Positions 8,133 through 14,772 of a DNA stretch of 64,000 nucleotides are shown one piece after another. The DNA is from Endoryza sp044226045 (lineage in GTDB: Bacteria; Bacteroidota; Bacteroidia; Chitinophagales; Chitinophagaceae), in contig JBGAHR010000020.1 of the NCBI GenBank assembly GCA_044226045.1, forward strand, positions 8,875 through 72,874. The letters are read 5' to 3'. Every line of letters starts with the position of its first letter. Position 1 is the first letter of the stretch. The position numbers and the translations under genes were made by a program. The notes beneath the pieces were generated by a model that did not search any database, had not been told where the DNA came from, and saw only the letters and a program-made list of their open reading frames with translations.

Positions 8133-8457
8133 CGCATACGAACGGTTGCATGAGCGAATTGCGGCCAAAAAAGCAGCGCTGACCCGGCAGGAAGCAACGA
8201 TGAGATGGCAGCTGGAGGGTATCAGAGAACATCTGTCGCCCGGAAGATTGTTGAAATCGGCTGTGAAAGATGTGGTGACCGAGGTGAAAACCTCCCCGGG
8301 TGAATTCATCAGTTCCGGACTGAAGATGGGAGCCGGTTTCCTTGCAGACCGGCTGTTATTCCGGAAAAGAGGGTTTCTGGTAAGGACAATTGGAATGTTT
8401 GCCGTGCGCAGACTTGTTAATAAATTTACAAGTAGTAAGGATGAGAACGAGGAATAG
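8125..8457 (+). CDS. Hypothetical protein coupled to the holin-like gene
   Basis: A 110-residue basic protein with no clear family. The N-terminal half is helical and charged. The C-terminal half has a weakly hydrophobic stretch (about 55-95). Its start overlaps the preceding gene by 8 bases. In other genomes the gene after a YqjE-like protein is often a comparably small unknown (YqjK-like), so a role in the same membrane complex is possible but unproven. Confidence 0.6.
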   Translation: MTDAYERLHERIAAKKAALTRQEATMRWQLEGIREHLSPGRLLKSAVKDVVTEVKTSPGEFISSGLKMGAGFLADRLLFRKRGFLVRTIGMFAVRRLVNKFTSSKDENEE

Positions 8458-8494
8458 TACACGCGGTTATTTTTATTACACCAACCCCCTACGG

Positions 8495-8860
8495 ATGAAC
8501 AGCAAAACCATACTTATTATCGATGATGAATCAGAGATTGTGTCGCTGTTGACCAGGGTGTTAATAAAACAAGGTTACCAGGTATGTGCGGCGCATAACC
8601 TGAAAGATGGGTTCGACAGCCTGGGCGAAGTAAAGCCGGATATCCTGTTTCTTGATATGAACCTGCCCGACGGAAATGGCCTTGAGCAACTGTCAAAAAT
8701 AAAATCGCATTACCCAGATTTGAAAGTGATCATGATCAGCGCCTTTGATGTGGAAGAACACAGAAAGAAAGCAAAAGCCGACGGAGCCTACAGTTTTCTG
8801 AGCAAACCATTCACCCTTTCACAGGTATCCGACCTGATTGATGGAATAAAAACGAACTAA
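8495..8860 (+). CDS. Single-domain response regulator
   Basis: A 121-residue receiver domain with Asp10-Asp11 acidic residues, phosphoacceptor Asp54 in Leu-Asp-Met-Asn-Leu-Pro, and Lys104 in Ser-Lys-Pro-Phe. An upstream extension from 8390 reads back into the previous gene, so the ATG at 8495 is preferred. It has no output domain. It lies 38 bases before the NtrC-type regulator and probably forms an operon with it. No kinase lies next to the pair. Confidence 0.85.
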   Translation: MNSKTILIIDDESEIVSLLTRVLIKQGYQVCAAHNLKDGFDSLGEVKPDILFLDMNLPDGNGLEQLSKIKSHYPDLKVIMISAFDVEEHRKKAKADGAYSFLSKPFTLSQVSDLIDGIKTN

Positions 8861-8898
8861 TATCGATATAAACTTTACCTAATCAGAACTACTCATAT

Positions 8899-10347
8899 AT
8901 GGCAAAGATTCTTGTAATTGATGACGACATTGATATCTGCAATCTGCTCAGCCGTTTCTTAACCAGGAAAGGGCATGAGGTGGAAACATCCATGAGTGGG
9001 AAAGCGGGCATCGATAAGATCGCAGCCCAGTCGTACGACCTGGTGTTTTGCGATTTTAAACTTCGTGACATGGAGGGACGTGATGTGCTCTCCAAGGTTC
9101 AGGAGATCGCCCCGGGACTAAAGGTCATCATCATCACGGGGTATTCGGACATCAAGACAGCGGTAGACGTTATGAAGCGGGGAGCGTTCGATTATGTGAT
9201 CAAGCCGCTGATACCGGATGAACTCATCAATCTCATCAACAGGGCGCTGGGAGAAGAATCTGCTGCCATGCCGGCTCCTGCTGCAAGAACCGTTGCCACT
9301 TCCGGTAAAAAAGCCAGGCTGAACGGCGAAAAAATGGAATTGGAAGACGGTTATATTACAGGAACCTGCGCGGAGTCAAAGCAGCTATACAAACAGGTTA
9401 GCCTGGTATCGCCAACAAACTTCAGTGTAATTATTTATGGCGAGAGTGGTTCAGGTAAAGAAAACATAGCGCGGACGATTCACTCTTTGAGTAACCGGAA
9501 GGATAAACCCTTTATCGCTATTGATTGTGGCGCCCTCACAAAGGAGCTGGCCGGAAGTGAACTGTGGGGTCATGAGAAAGGAGCTTTCACCGGTGCGGTC
9601 AATGCCAAGCCAGGTCAGTTTGAACTCGCCAATGGCGGAACAATTTTTCTCGATGAAGTGGCCAATCTGTCCTATGATGTGCAGGTAGGATTACTTCGGC
9701 TTGTGCAGGAAAGAAAACTCAGAAGAATCGGTGCCACTAAAGATATGGAGATAGATGTTCGGATCCTGGTAGCTTCGAATGAGAATTTGTGGGAAGCCGC
9801 ACAGAAAGGTAAGTTCAGGGAAGATCTCTATCATCGTTTCAATGAATTCAGCCTGACAGTACCCGCACTTCGCAATCGCGGAGAAGATATTCTGCAGTTC
9901 GCCGAACATTTCCTTCAGATGTCCAATCATGAATTGAATAAGTCTTTGACCGGCTTTTCAGACGAAGTAAAGGAGTTATTCCTTCGTTATCCCTGGCCGG
10001 GTAACCTTCGCGAAATGCGGAATGTAATTCGGAGAGCTGCCTTGCTGGCGGGAGATGAACAGGTAACGATGTCTACCCTCCCTCCTGAGATCGTATATCA
10101 CCAGAAATTTTCTTTTGTCGACTCGGACAAACAGGAGAGTCAGCCTGTCACTGAACAGCATGCTGCCTCGGCCAATGGCGTAAACGGCACATTGCCGATG
10201 TCTTTGAAAGATGCTGCCGCACTGGCCGAAGCGGAAGTGTTGAAGAAAACACTGGAGGAAGTTAAGTACAATCGCACCAAAGCAGCCCAAAAACTGGGCA
10301 TCGACCGAAAGACGCTGTTCAATAAAATGAAACAGCATAACCTCTAA
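8899..10347 (+). CDS. Sigma-54-dependent response regulator, NtrC type
   Basis: A 482-residue activator. The receiver domain (1-120) has phosphoacceptor Asp52 and Lys102. The AAA+ domain (about 150-390) has Walker A Gly-Glu-Ser-Gly-Ser-Gly-Lys-Glu at 181-188 and the sigma-54 contact loop GAFTGA at 228-233, followed by Walker B Phe-Leu-Asp-Glu-Val. A Fis-type helix-turn-helix lies at about 445-480. It should activate sigma-54 promoters when phosphorylated. It follows a lone receiver protein and precedes the FAD oxidoreductase. The cognate kinase is not adjacent, and I found no convincing -24/-12 element here. Confidence 0.92.
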   Translation: MAKILVIDDDIDICNLLSRFLTRKGHEVETSMSGKAGIDKIAAQSYDLVFCDFKLRDMEGRDVLSKVQEIAPGLKVIIITGYSDIKTAVDVMKRGAFDYVIKPLIPDELINLINRALGEESAAMPAPAARTVATSGKKARLNGEKMELEDGYITGTCAESKQLYKQVSLVSPTNFSVIIYGESGSGKENIARTIHSLSNRKDKPFIAIDCGALTKELAGSELWGHEKGAFTGAVNAKPGQFELANGGTIFLDEVANLSYDVQVGLLRLVQERKLRRIGATKDMEIDVRILVASNENLWEAAQKGKFREDLYHRFNEFSLTVPALRNRGEDILQFAEHFLQMSNHELNKSLTGFSDEVKELFLRYPWPGNLREMRNVIRRAALLAGDEQVTMSTLPPEIVYHQKFSFVDSDKQESQPVTEQHAASANGVNGTLPMSLKDAAALAEAEVLKKTLEEVKYNRTKAAQKLGIDRKTLFNKMKQHNL

Positions 10348-10368
10348 GCATACACTAAAAAATTACTT

Positions 10369-11568
10369 ATGGATCTTCGCTCTGGCTACCCCCTGTGGCT
10401 GGTGAGATCCGGCCTGCCTTACAGTTATCCGAAACTTGATAGAAAGATTCGTACCGACACTATTGTGTTGGGCGGTGGCATTTCAGGCGCGCTGCTGGCG
10501 CATCACCTAACGGAGGCGGGGCTGGAATGTGTGGTGATAGATGGTAGAACCATCGGACTGGGCAGTACCTGTGCCAGTACGGCTCTCTTGCAATACCAGG
10601 TGGATCTTCCTTTGGCACAACTCATCCGGAAAGTGGGAAAAGAACGGGCTGTGAAGGCTTATCAGCTATGTGCCGAATCGATCGATCAACTGGAAACGCT
10701 TTGTCATCAAATCGGATTTACCGATTTCGAAAGAAGGAAGACCCTGTATTTCGCATCTTATAAGAAGGATGCCGGAATGATTCGGGAGGAATTCGATCTC
10801 CATCGTGCACTCGGATTCAATGTACAACTGCTGGAAGCCGCTTCCATTCGCCGTCACTTCGGCTTTGATTCCGAAGCAGCTATTTACAGCGATCACAGCG
10901 CACAAACGGACTCTTACCTTCTGACACATGCGCTGTTGCAATACAACCTCCCCAGAGGCCTGAGTGTATACGACAGATCGCCTGTCGTCAACATTGTCCA
11001 TCGCTCCGGAAAAGTGTGGCTCACAACCGCCAACGATAGCAGGATAGAAGCCAGGAGAGTCATTTTTGCCACCGGTTACGAATCTGTCAACTATCTGCGC
11101 AAGAAAGTAGTACAGCTTCATTCAACCTATGCTGTGGCCAGCGAACAAACCCTGCAAAGAAAATTTTGGAAAGATGACTGCCTGATCTGGGAAACAAAAA
11201 GGCCCTATCTGTACATAACCACTGTTCACGGAAACCGGATTATGATTGGCGGACGAGATGAACCGTTTTACAGTCCCGCGAAAAGAGATCGGTTGATCGG
11301 AACAAAGACCCGCCAGCTTTCCCGCGATTTTGGGAAATTATTTCCTCATGTTGAGTTTATTCCCGAATTCCGCTGGACAGGCACATTTGGGGAAACAAAG
11401 GACGGGTTACCCTATATAGGCCCCGATCCCGATCACCCAAATCATTTATTTGCATTGGGTTTTGGCGGAAACGGGATCACTTTCAGTCTGATCGCCGCCC
11501 GCCTCCTTACCGATTTCATCAAAGGAAAGAAAAACCAGGCCTCCAATTTGTTTGCATTTAATCGTTGA
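10369..11568 (+). CDS. FAD-dependent oxidoreductase (DAO family)
   Basis: A 399-residue protein with a dinucleotide-binding motif Gly-Gly-Gly-Ile-Ser-Gly near residue 35, an Asp at the end of the second strand, and a C-terminal FAD motif (Gly-Phe-Gly-Gly-Asn-Gly-Ile near residue 364). This is the DAO fold (PF01266). Many relatives carry a C-terminal Rieske domain after a Leu-Phe-x-Phe-x-Arg segment. This one stops exactly there and lacks it. There is no signal peptide. The substrate is unknown. It lies 21 bases after the NtrC-type regulator and 25 bases before dps, so it may be co-transcribed in the stress cluster. Confidence 0.85.
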   Translation: MDLRSGYPLWLVRSGLPYSYPKLDRKIRTDTIVLGGGISGALLAHHLTEAGLECVVIDGRTIGLGSTCASTALLQYQVDLPLAQLIRKVGKERAVKAYQLCAESIDQLETLCHQIGFTDFERRKTLYFASYKKDAGMIREEFDLHRALGFNVQLLEAASIRRHFGFDSEAAIYSDHSAQTDSYLLTHALLQYNLPRGLSVYDRSPVVNIVHRSGKVWLTTANDSRIEARRVIFATGYESVNYLRKKVVQLHSTYAVASEQTLQRKFWKDDCLIWETKRPYLYITTVHGNRIMIGGRDEPFYSPAKRDRLIGTKTRQLSRDFGKLFPHVEFIPEFRWTGTFGETKDGLPYIGPDPDHPNHLFALGFGGNGITFSLIAARLLTDFIKGKKNQASNLFAFNR

Positions 11569-11593
11569 CGGACACTAATTAAACTTTATCAAT

Positions 11594-12097
11594 ATGGCTA
11601 CAAAAACGAACGGCGTAGAAAAGGCCTCTCTTAGAAATCATCTGGGTCTCGAAAATAAAGCGATGCAGGAATTGAGTGGTAATCTGAATCATCTTTTGTC
11701 TGACTACCATATCTTTTACCAGAATGTAAGGGGATTTCACTGGAATATTTCCGGAAGTGATTTCTTTGATCTTCATGTCAAGTTTGAAGAGCTCTATACG
11801 CAGCTTTCCGAAAACATCGATGAACTCGCGGAAAGAATTATCACGATCGGTTACCGACCGTTGCATGCTTACACCGATTTCCTGGAAAATACAGATCATA
11901 AAGAGATCAGGAATGTAAAAGATGGAAAACAATGCGTGAATCATGTTATTGAAGGATTGGGAATGCTGATTGCAGAACATCGTGAAATGGCGGGAAAGGC
12001 AGATGATGCGGAAGATATTGCCACCGCCGATCTGCTGACCAAATTTATTGGCGACCTGGAGAAGAGACTCTGGATGTTCACCATGTTTAACAAGTAG
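11594..12097 (+). CDS. dps: Dps-family ferritin
   Basis: A 167-residue protein with the Dps ferroxidase signature: His-Trp-Asn in the first helix, then Asp-Leu-His near residue 57 and Phe-Glu-Glu-Leu-Tyr, and a matching second-helix region (Asp-Glu-Leu-Ala-Glu-Arg). Dps forms a 12-mer that oxidises Fe(II) with peroxide and protects DNA. A paralogue is encoded at 41658-42128. A strong terminator follows at 12143. Confidence 0.9.
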   Translation: MATKTNGVEKASLRNHLGLENKAMQELSGNLNHLLSDYHIFYQNVRGFHWNISGSDFFDLHVKFEELYTQLSENIDELAERIITIGYRPLHAYTDFLENTDHKEIRNVKDGKQCVNHVIEGLGMLIAEHREMAGKADDAEDIATADLLTKFIGDLEKRLWMFTMFNK

Positions 12098-12142
12098 TTT
12101 TCTCTTCTATATAAATTAAGGTTGATTTTGGTTCGAGGGTAT

Positions 12143-12176
12143 ACCGCGTCAGTTTACTGGCGCGGTTTTTTTTTTT
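12143..12176 (+). terminator. Rho-independent terminator of dps
   Basis: ACCGCGTCAG (12143-12152) pairs with CTGGCGCGGT (12157-12166), with one G-T pair and a TTTA loop, followed by a run of 11 T. Confidence 0.9.
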
Positions 12177-12190
12177 GTTGATACACATAC

Positions 12191-12222
12191 AAAAAAAATA
12201 CCCGCCGCCGAAGCAACGGGTA
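12191..12222 (-). terminator. Terminator for the minus-strand gene at 12300
   Basis: TACCCG (12199-12204) and CGGGTA (12217-12222) form a stem. The A run at 12191-12198 becomes a T run on the minus strand. It lies 78 bases downstream of the unknown gene that stops at 12300. Confidence 0.65.
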
Positions 12223-12299
12223 CCAGGCTTACAGGTGATTTGACTCAACCTGTATCCTTCCCCCTAGTTCTGACCCGGAGGTCAATATGCTTTAATGAA

Positions 12300-12878
12300 T
12301 TAACGGGGTGAGGAAGAGAAGGTTTCACCCAGTTTATGGATAAGTGTAGAGACAGGACCTTCCATTTTATTGCTTACATCATCCATTGTTTCGTCTCCCA
12401 GCAGGTGACCCAGCTGTAACTCTTCCGGCAAATGAGCCAGGATCGTATGTCTCTGTGCTACCATGTATTTCGTGATTTCTTCCGGTTTGATAGCTGATGG
12501 ATCAAACATTGTCAGCAATTGGCGATAGGCTTCCCTGGCTGCTTCATTCAGCACGGCAAAGGAATTCTCAGGAGATTCCCCTGCATAGTCAGCGATCCTG
12601 TCAACAACACTTTTAAGGGTATCTCCGAATGTGAACTCAGCGCATATGGCTGTATGGTGGTTTTCTATGTCATGCCGATGGTTCTTCAGGTGATCGAGGA
12701 TCCGGGACGCTCCATTTTCAAAAGAGGCCAAATGATATATGCCAGCCAGCGCCGCAGGAACCGCCGCACCATGAAGTGTTTTTTCCATTTTAGTCTTTTG
12801 ACCGCGTGAGGGCTCCTCTTTTTTTGTCAGCGGATGCCCCATCATCTGGTTTACCTGTTCTATAAGATTTGTGGCCAT
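12300..12878 (-). CDS. Hypothetical protein, possible stress regulon member
   Basis: A 192-residue soluble protein. A Gly-Ala-Ala-Val-Pro-Ala-Ala-Leu segment lies near residues 37-44 and a His-rich helix near 64-75 (His-x-x-Asp-Ile-Glu-Asn-His-His). The remainder is acidic helix. I do not recognise the family, although the His/Asp/Glu-rich helices would suit metal binding. It is transcribed alone and has its own terminator. A TGATAATCGTCA box lies 62 bases upstream (12940-12951), the same box class found before the cbb3 and RIC genes, so it may respond to the same regulator. Confidence 0.6.
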   Translation of the reverse strand: MATNLIEQVNQMMGHPLTKKEEPSRGQKTKMEKTLHGAAVPAALAGIYHLASFENGASRILDHLKNHRHDIENHHTAICAEFTFGDTLKSVVDRIADYAGESPENSFAVLNEAAREAYRQLLTMFDPSAIKPEEITKYMVAQRHTILAHLPEELQLGHLLGDETMDDVSNKMEGPVSTLIHKLGETFSSSPR

Positions 12879-12939
12879 ATAGTATCGTTTATAGTATTAT
12901 TTATGGTACACTACTACTTTTCAATTTCCAGGCCATACC

Positions 12940-12951
12940 TGATAATCGTCA
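12940..12951. promoter_or_regulatory. CRP/FNR-type box TGATAATCGTCA
   Basis: This fits TGA-N6-TCA and the narrower form TGATNNNNSTCA seen at 22937, 23120, 32685, 35301, 36937 and 37507. It lies 62 bases upstream of the minus-strand gene starting at 12878. Confidence 0.45.
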
Positions 12952-13117
12952 TTCTGCAAGAAGGATTGTCCAGGATTGGCAACTCAATGAAATATAAACT
13001 CCCCGCCTTGTTGCCTTTTTTCCTCAATTATAGCGGAGTCGGCCATCTCGACCCTTTTAGAACAGGGGAAGAAAGCTGGCATGTTATTTCTATTGTTATG
13101 AGTATAAATCTTCGGTT

Positions 13118-13447
13118 ATGGAAAAAAAAGAAATGACGACCATCAGCGAGGTGATTAACAGCCTCCGGGAGAAAGGGCAGGATTGTGAATTCAAACTGTC
13201 TGACAGCGGCCTGGGATTGATCAATGCGGCAAATGGTAAGTTATATTCAATAAATGATCTGCGAATTATCAGAACCTATCGGTTTGAAGGCGATAGCAAT
13301 CCTTCAGACGCTTCGATCCTGTACCTGATTGAAGCCAATGATGGCCAGATCGGGTACATCATGGATGCCTATGGCGCTTATTCCGGGTATGATGATGAAC
13401 AGTTCGATAAGATCATTCGGGATATTCCGGTTGATACAGACCGTTAA
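13118..13447 (+). CDS. Small conserved protein often labelled PRPP synthetase
   Basis: A 109-residue protein with a central Tyr-Arg-Phe-Glu-Gly-x-Ser-Asn-Pro-Ser-Asp segment followed by a Tyr-Leu-Ile-Glu-Ala strand and a Tyr-Gly-x-Tyr-x-Asp-Tyr-like tail. This matches a short Bacteroidota family frequently annotated as phosphoribosylpyrophosphate synthetase. At this length it has no PRPP synthetase active site, so that name is very probably wrong. The start may be the ATG at 13118 or that at 13133. It lies in a group of small stress-type genes. Confidence 0.7.
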   Translation: MEKKEMTTISEVINSLREKGQDCEFKLSDSGLGLINAANGKLYSINDLRIIRTYRFEGDSNPSDASILYLIEANDGQIGYIMDAYGAYSGYDDEQFDKIIRDIPVDTDR

Positions 13448-13496
13448 TGTACTGAAAAAGAAAATTTAACTGGTGTGTATGGAAACGAAAGAGATA

Positions 13497-13691
13497 ATGA
13501 AAAAACTCTTTTTGATGCTGTTAGCCTTGCTGACAGGCTGGTCATCTTTCAGCCAGAACAATACGGAACTGGGGATGGCCCTGCGAACAGAACGGCAGTG
13601 GTATGAACAACCTTTTATGTGGGTGGCTGCCGCCTGCCTTTTTTTGTACCTGATGGTAGTGGCTATCAGAAAGAGTGAAAGAAACAATTAA
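13497..13691 (+). CDS. Hypothetical small secreted or membrane-anchored protein
   Basis: With the ATG at 13497 the product has 64 residues and begins with a signal peptide (Met-Lys-Lys then a Leu-rich core ending Ser-Phe-Ser-Gln). A short periplasmic segment and one C-terminal membrane helix (about 41-56) follow. An upstream start at 13473 would put eight polar residues before the signal peptide and is less likely. The function is unknown. A terminator follows at 13722. Confidence 0.55.
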   Translation: MKKLFLMLLALLTGWSSFSQNNTELGMALRTERQWYEQPFMWVAAACLFLYLMVVAIRKSERNN

Positions 13692-13721
13692 TTATTGAGA
13701 TGGAACAGGTGCAGATGAAGA

Positions 13722-13747
13722 ACTCCCGTTTTGGCGGGAGTTTTTTT
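13722..13747 (+). terminator. Rho-independent terminator
   Basis: ACTCCCG (13722-13728) pairs with CGGGAGT (13735-13741) and is followed by seven T. It ends the gene at 13497-13691. Confidence 0.9.
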
Positions 13748-13751
13748 ATCG

Positions 13752-14144
13752 TTAGGATTGACACCTGTAGAATTTTATTTTGCCGGTCTTTTTAAAATAC
13801 CAGACCACTTGTTGCATTTCTATTCGGAGCAATGACGATCTTCCTCCTTTTTCCTCCGCCGTCGAAGCAAGAGCCGACTCCTGATCTTCAACAAAAGCCT
13901 GGCCGGATATACGGATATAGTTTCCTTTGTTTCTGTCAATGAATTTTAGCGTAACCGGAAAAGAGGTCGGAGCCTGGCCTCCAAAGCTCTCTTCACTCCA
14001 GCACCAGAGCTGACGGTTGTCATCGATGGTATGTGTTTCAGCAATCATTACCCGGCTCCAGGGATAGGCGCTTAAGAGGGAATAAGTGGATCGTTCAATA
14101 ATATTTTTCAGATCCTTATAGCGGTTTCTTAAAGTTTCTATCAT
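13752..14144 (-). CDS. Pyridoxamine-oxidase-like/general stress protein 26 type protein
   Basis: A 130-residue protein with the strand pattern of split-barrel FMN-binding proteins: a Thr-x-x-Asp-Asp-Asn-Arg-Gln-Leu-Trp-Cys-Trp segment near residues 38-50, a Val-Thr-Leu-Lys-Phe strand, and Tyr-Ile-Arg-Ile-Ser-Gly-Gln-Ala-Phe-Val-Glu near 75-86. This matches the general stress protein 26 group. FMN binding is inferred. It lies 10 bases downstream of a paralogous gene (14155-14637) in the same direction. Confidence 0.65.
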   Translation of the reverse strand: MIETLRNRYKDLKNIIERSTYSLLSAYPWSRVMIAETHTIDDNRQLWCWSEESFGGQAPTSFPVTLKFIDRNKGNYIRISGQAFVEDQESALASTAEEKGGRSSLLRIEMQQVVWYFKKTGKIKFYRCQS

Positions 14145-14154
14145 ACCAGGTTAT

Positions 14155-14637
14155 TTAACTGAATGAATAATGTGGTTGTTTCACCGATGTCGGTCTGAAA
14201 ATTAATTGCTGTAGAGGTTGGTAGACCCGTTGCCACCAGGGTAAAGAAGATTTTTGCGACCATTCATGATAGTCAGCTTCTTCTATCTTCACTTTTACCA
14301 ATTTCATTTTTTCCAGTACGAGCTCGTAATGGGCAGGATGTCCGATGAAGTTTTCAATGACGATTTCATTATTCACCACTTCTGCCAGCCCCTGCACCCG
14401 AATGAAGAAAGACTTTCCCTTTCTGTAAAATGAAAGGCTCGCAGGGAATTTCCGTGGCTCTTCCGGGTAACTGAAACCGTCGTCATTTATGAAGAACCAA
14501 ACGTAGCCCTGCTCATCAACATCCAGGCACCGGATAATACAGGTCGGGAACCGGGTGAATGGATTACCATCATTGTAGAAGAGCGCGCTTCTGATCTCAT
14601 TGATGCGAACTTTGATGAATTCCAATTCGGGTTGCAT
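14155..14637 (-). CDS. Pyridoxamine-oxidase-like/general stress protein 26 type protein
   Basis: A protein of about 160 residues when started at the ATG at 14637. The TTG at 14664 gives a longer form that would place a 15-base palindrome almost at the start, so it is less likely. The split-barrel features are Tyr-Val-Trp-Phe-Phe-Ile-Asn-Asp-Asp, Ser-Leu-Ser-Phe-Tyr-Arg-Lys and Phe-Ile-Arg-Val-Gln-Gly-Leu-Ala-Glu-Val. Function is inferred by family only. The gene forms a two-gene unit with 13752-14144. Confidence 0.65.
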   Translation of the reverse strand: MQPELEFIKVRINEIRSALFYNDGNPFTRFPTCIIRCLDVDEQGYVWFFINDDGFSYPEEPRKFPASLSFYRKGKSFFIRVQGLAEVVNNEIVIENFIGHPAHYELVLEKMKLVKVKIEEADYHEWSQKSSLPWWQRVYQPLQQLIFRPTSVKQPHYSFS

Positions 14638-14676
14638 AGGCGGTATTTTAACACACCGTTTCAATTTGTGTACCGT

Positions 14677-14691
14677 TGAAGCCAGGCTTCA
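14677..14691. promoter_or_regulatory. 15-base perfect palindrome TGAAGCCAGGCTTCA
   Basis: TGAAGCC and GGCTTCA flank a single A. The site lies 40 bases upstream of the preferred start at 14637 and is a candidate operator for the two-gene stress protein unit. I saw no second copy in the window. Confidence 0.4.
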
Positions 14692-14734
14692 TTTCGATGT
14701 TAAACACCCGGGCAAACGGCAGGAATGGGAAAAA

Positions 14735-14758
14735 AAATTCCCTCCGGAGAGGGAATTT
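14735..14758 (-). terminator. Terminator of the RND efflux operon
   Basis: AAATTCCCTC (14735-14744) and GAGGGAATTT (14749-14758) form a 10-base perfect stem with a CGGA loop. The flanking A run at 14731-14737 gives a T run on the minus strand, just after the pump gene ends at 14773. Confidence 0.88.
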
Positions 14759-14772
14759 TTACTCGCTTCTGA

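Noticed and set aside
13077..13092. Sigma-54 promoter TGGCAT-N4-TTTCT before 13118
   Set aside because: The essential GC at -12 is missing (CT instead), so the match is not convincing.
13118..13447. PRPP synthetase function
   Set aside because: The product is far too short and lacks the active site. The name looks like a propagated annotation error.
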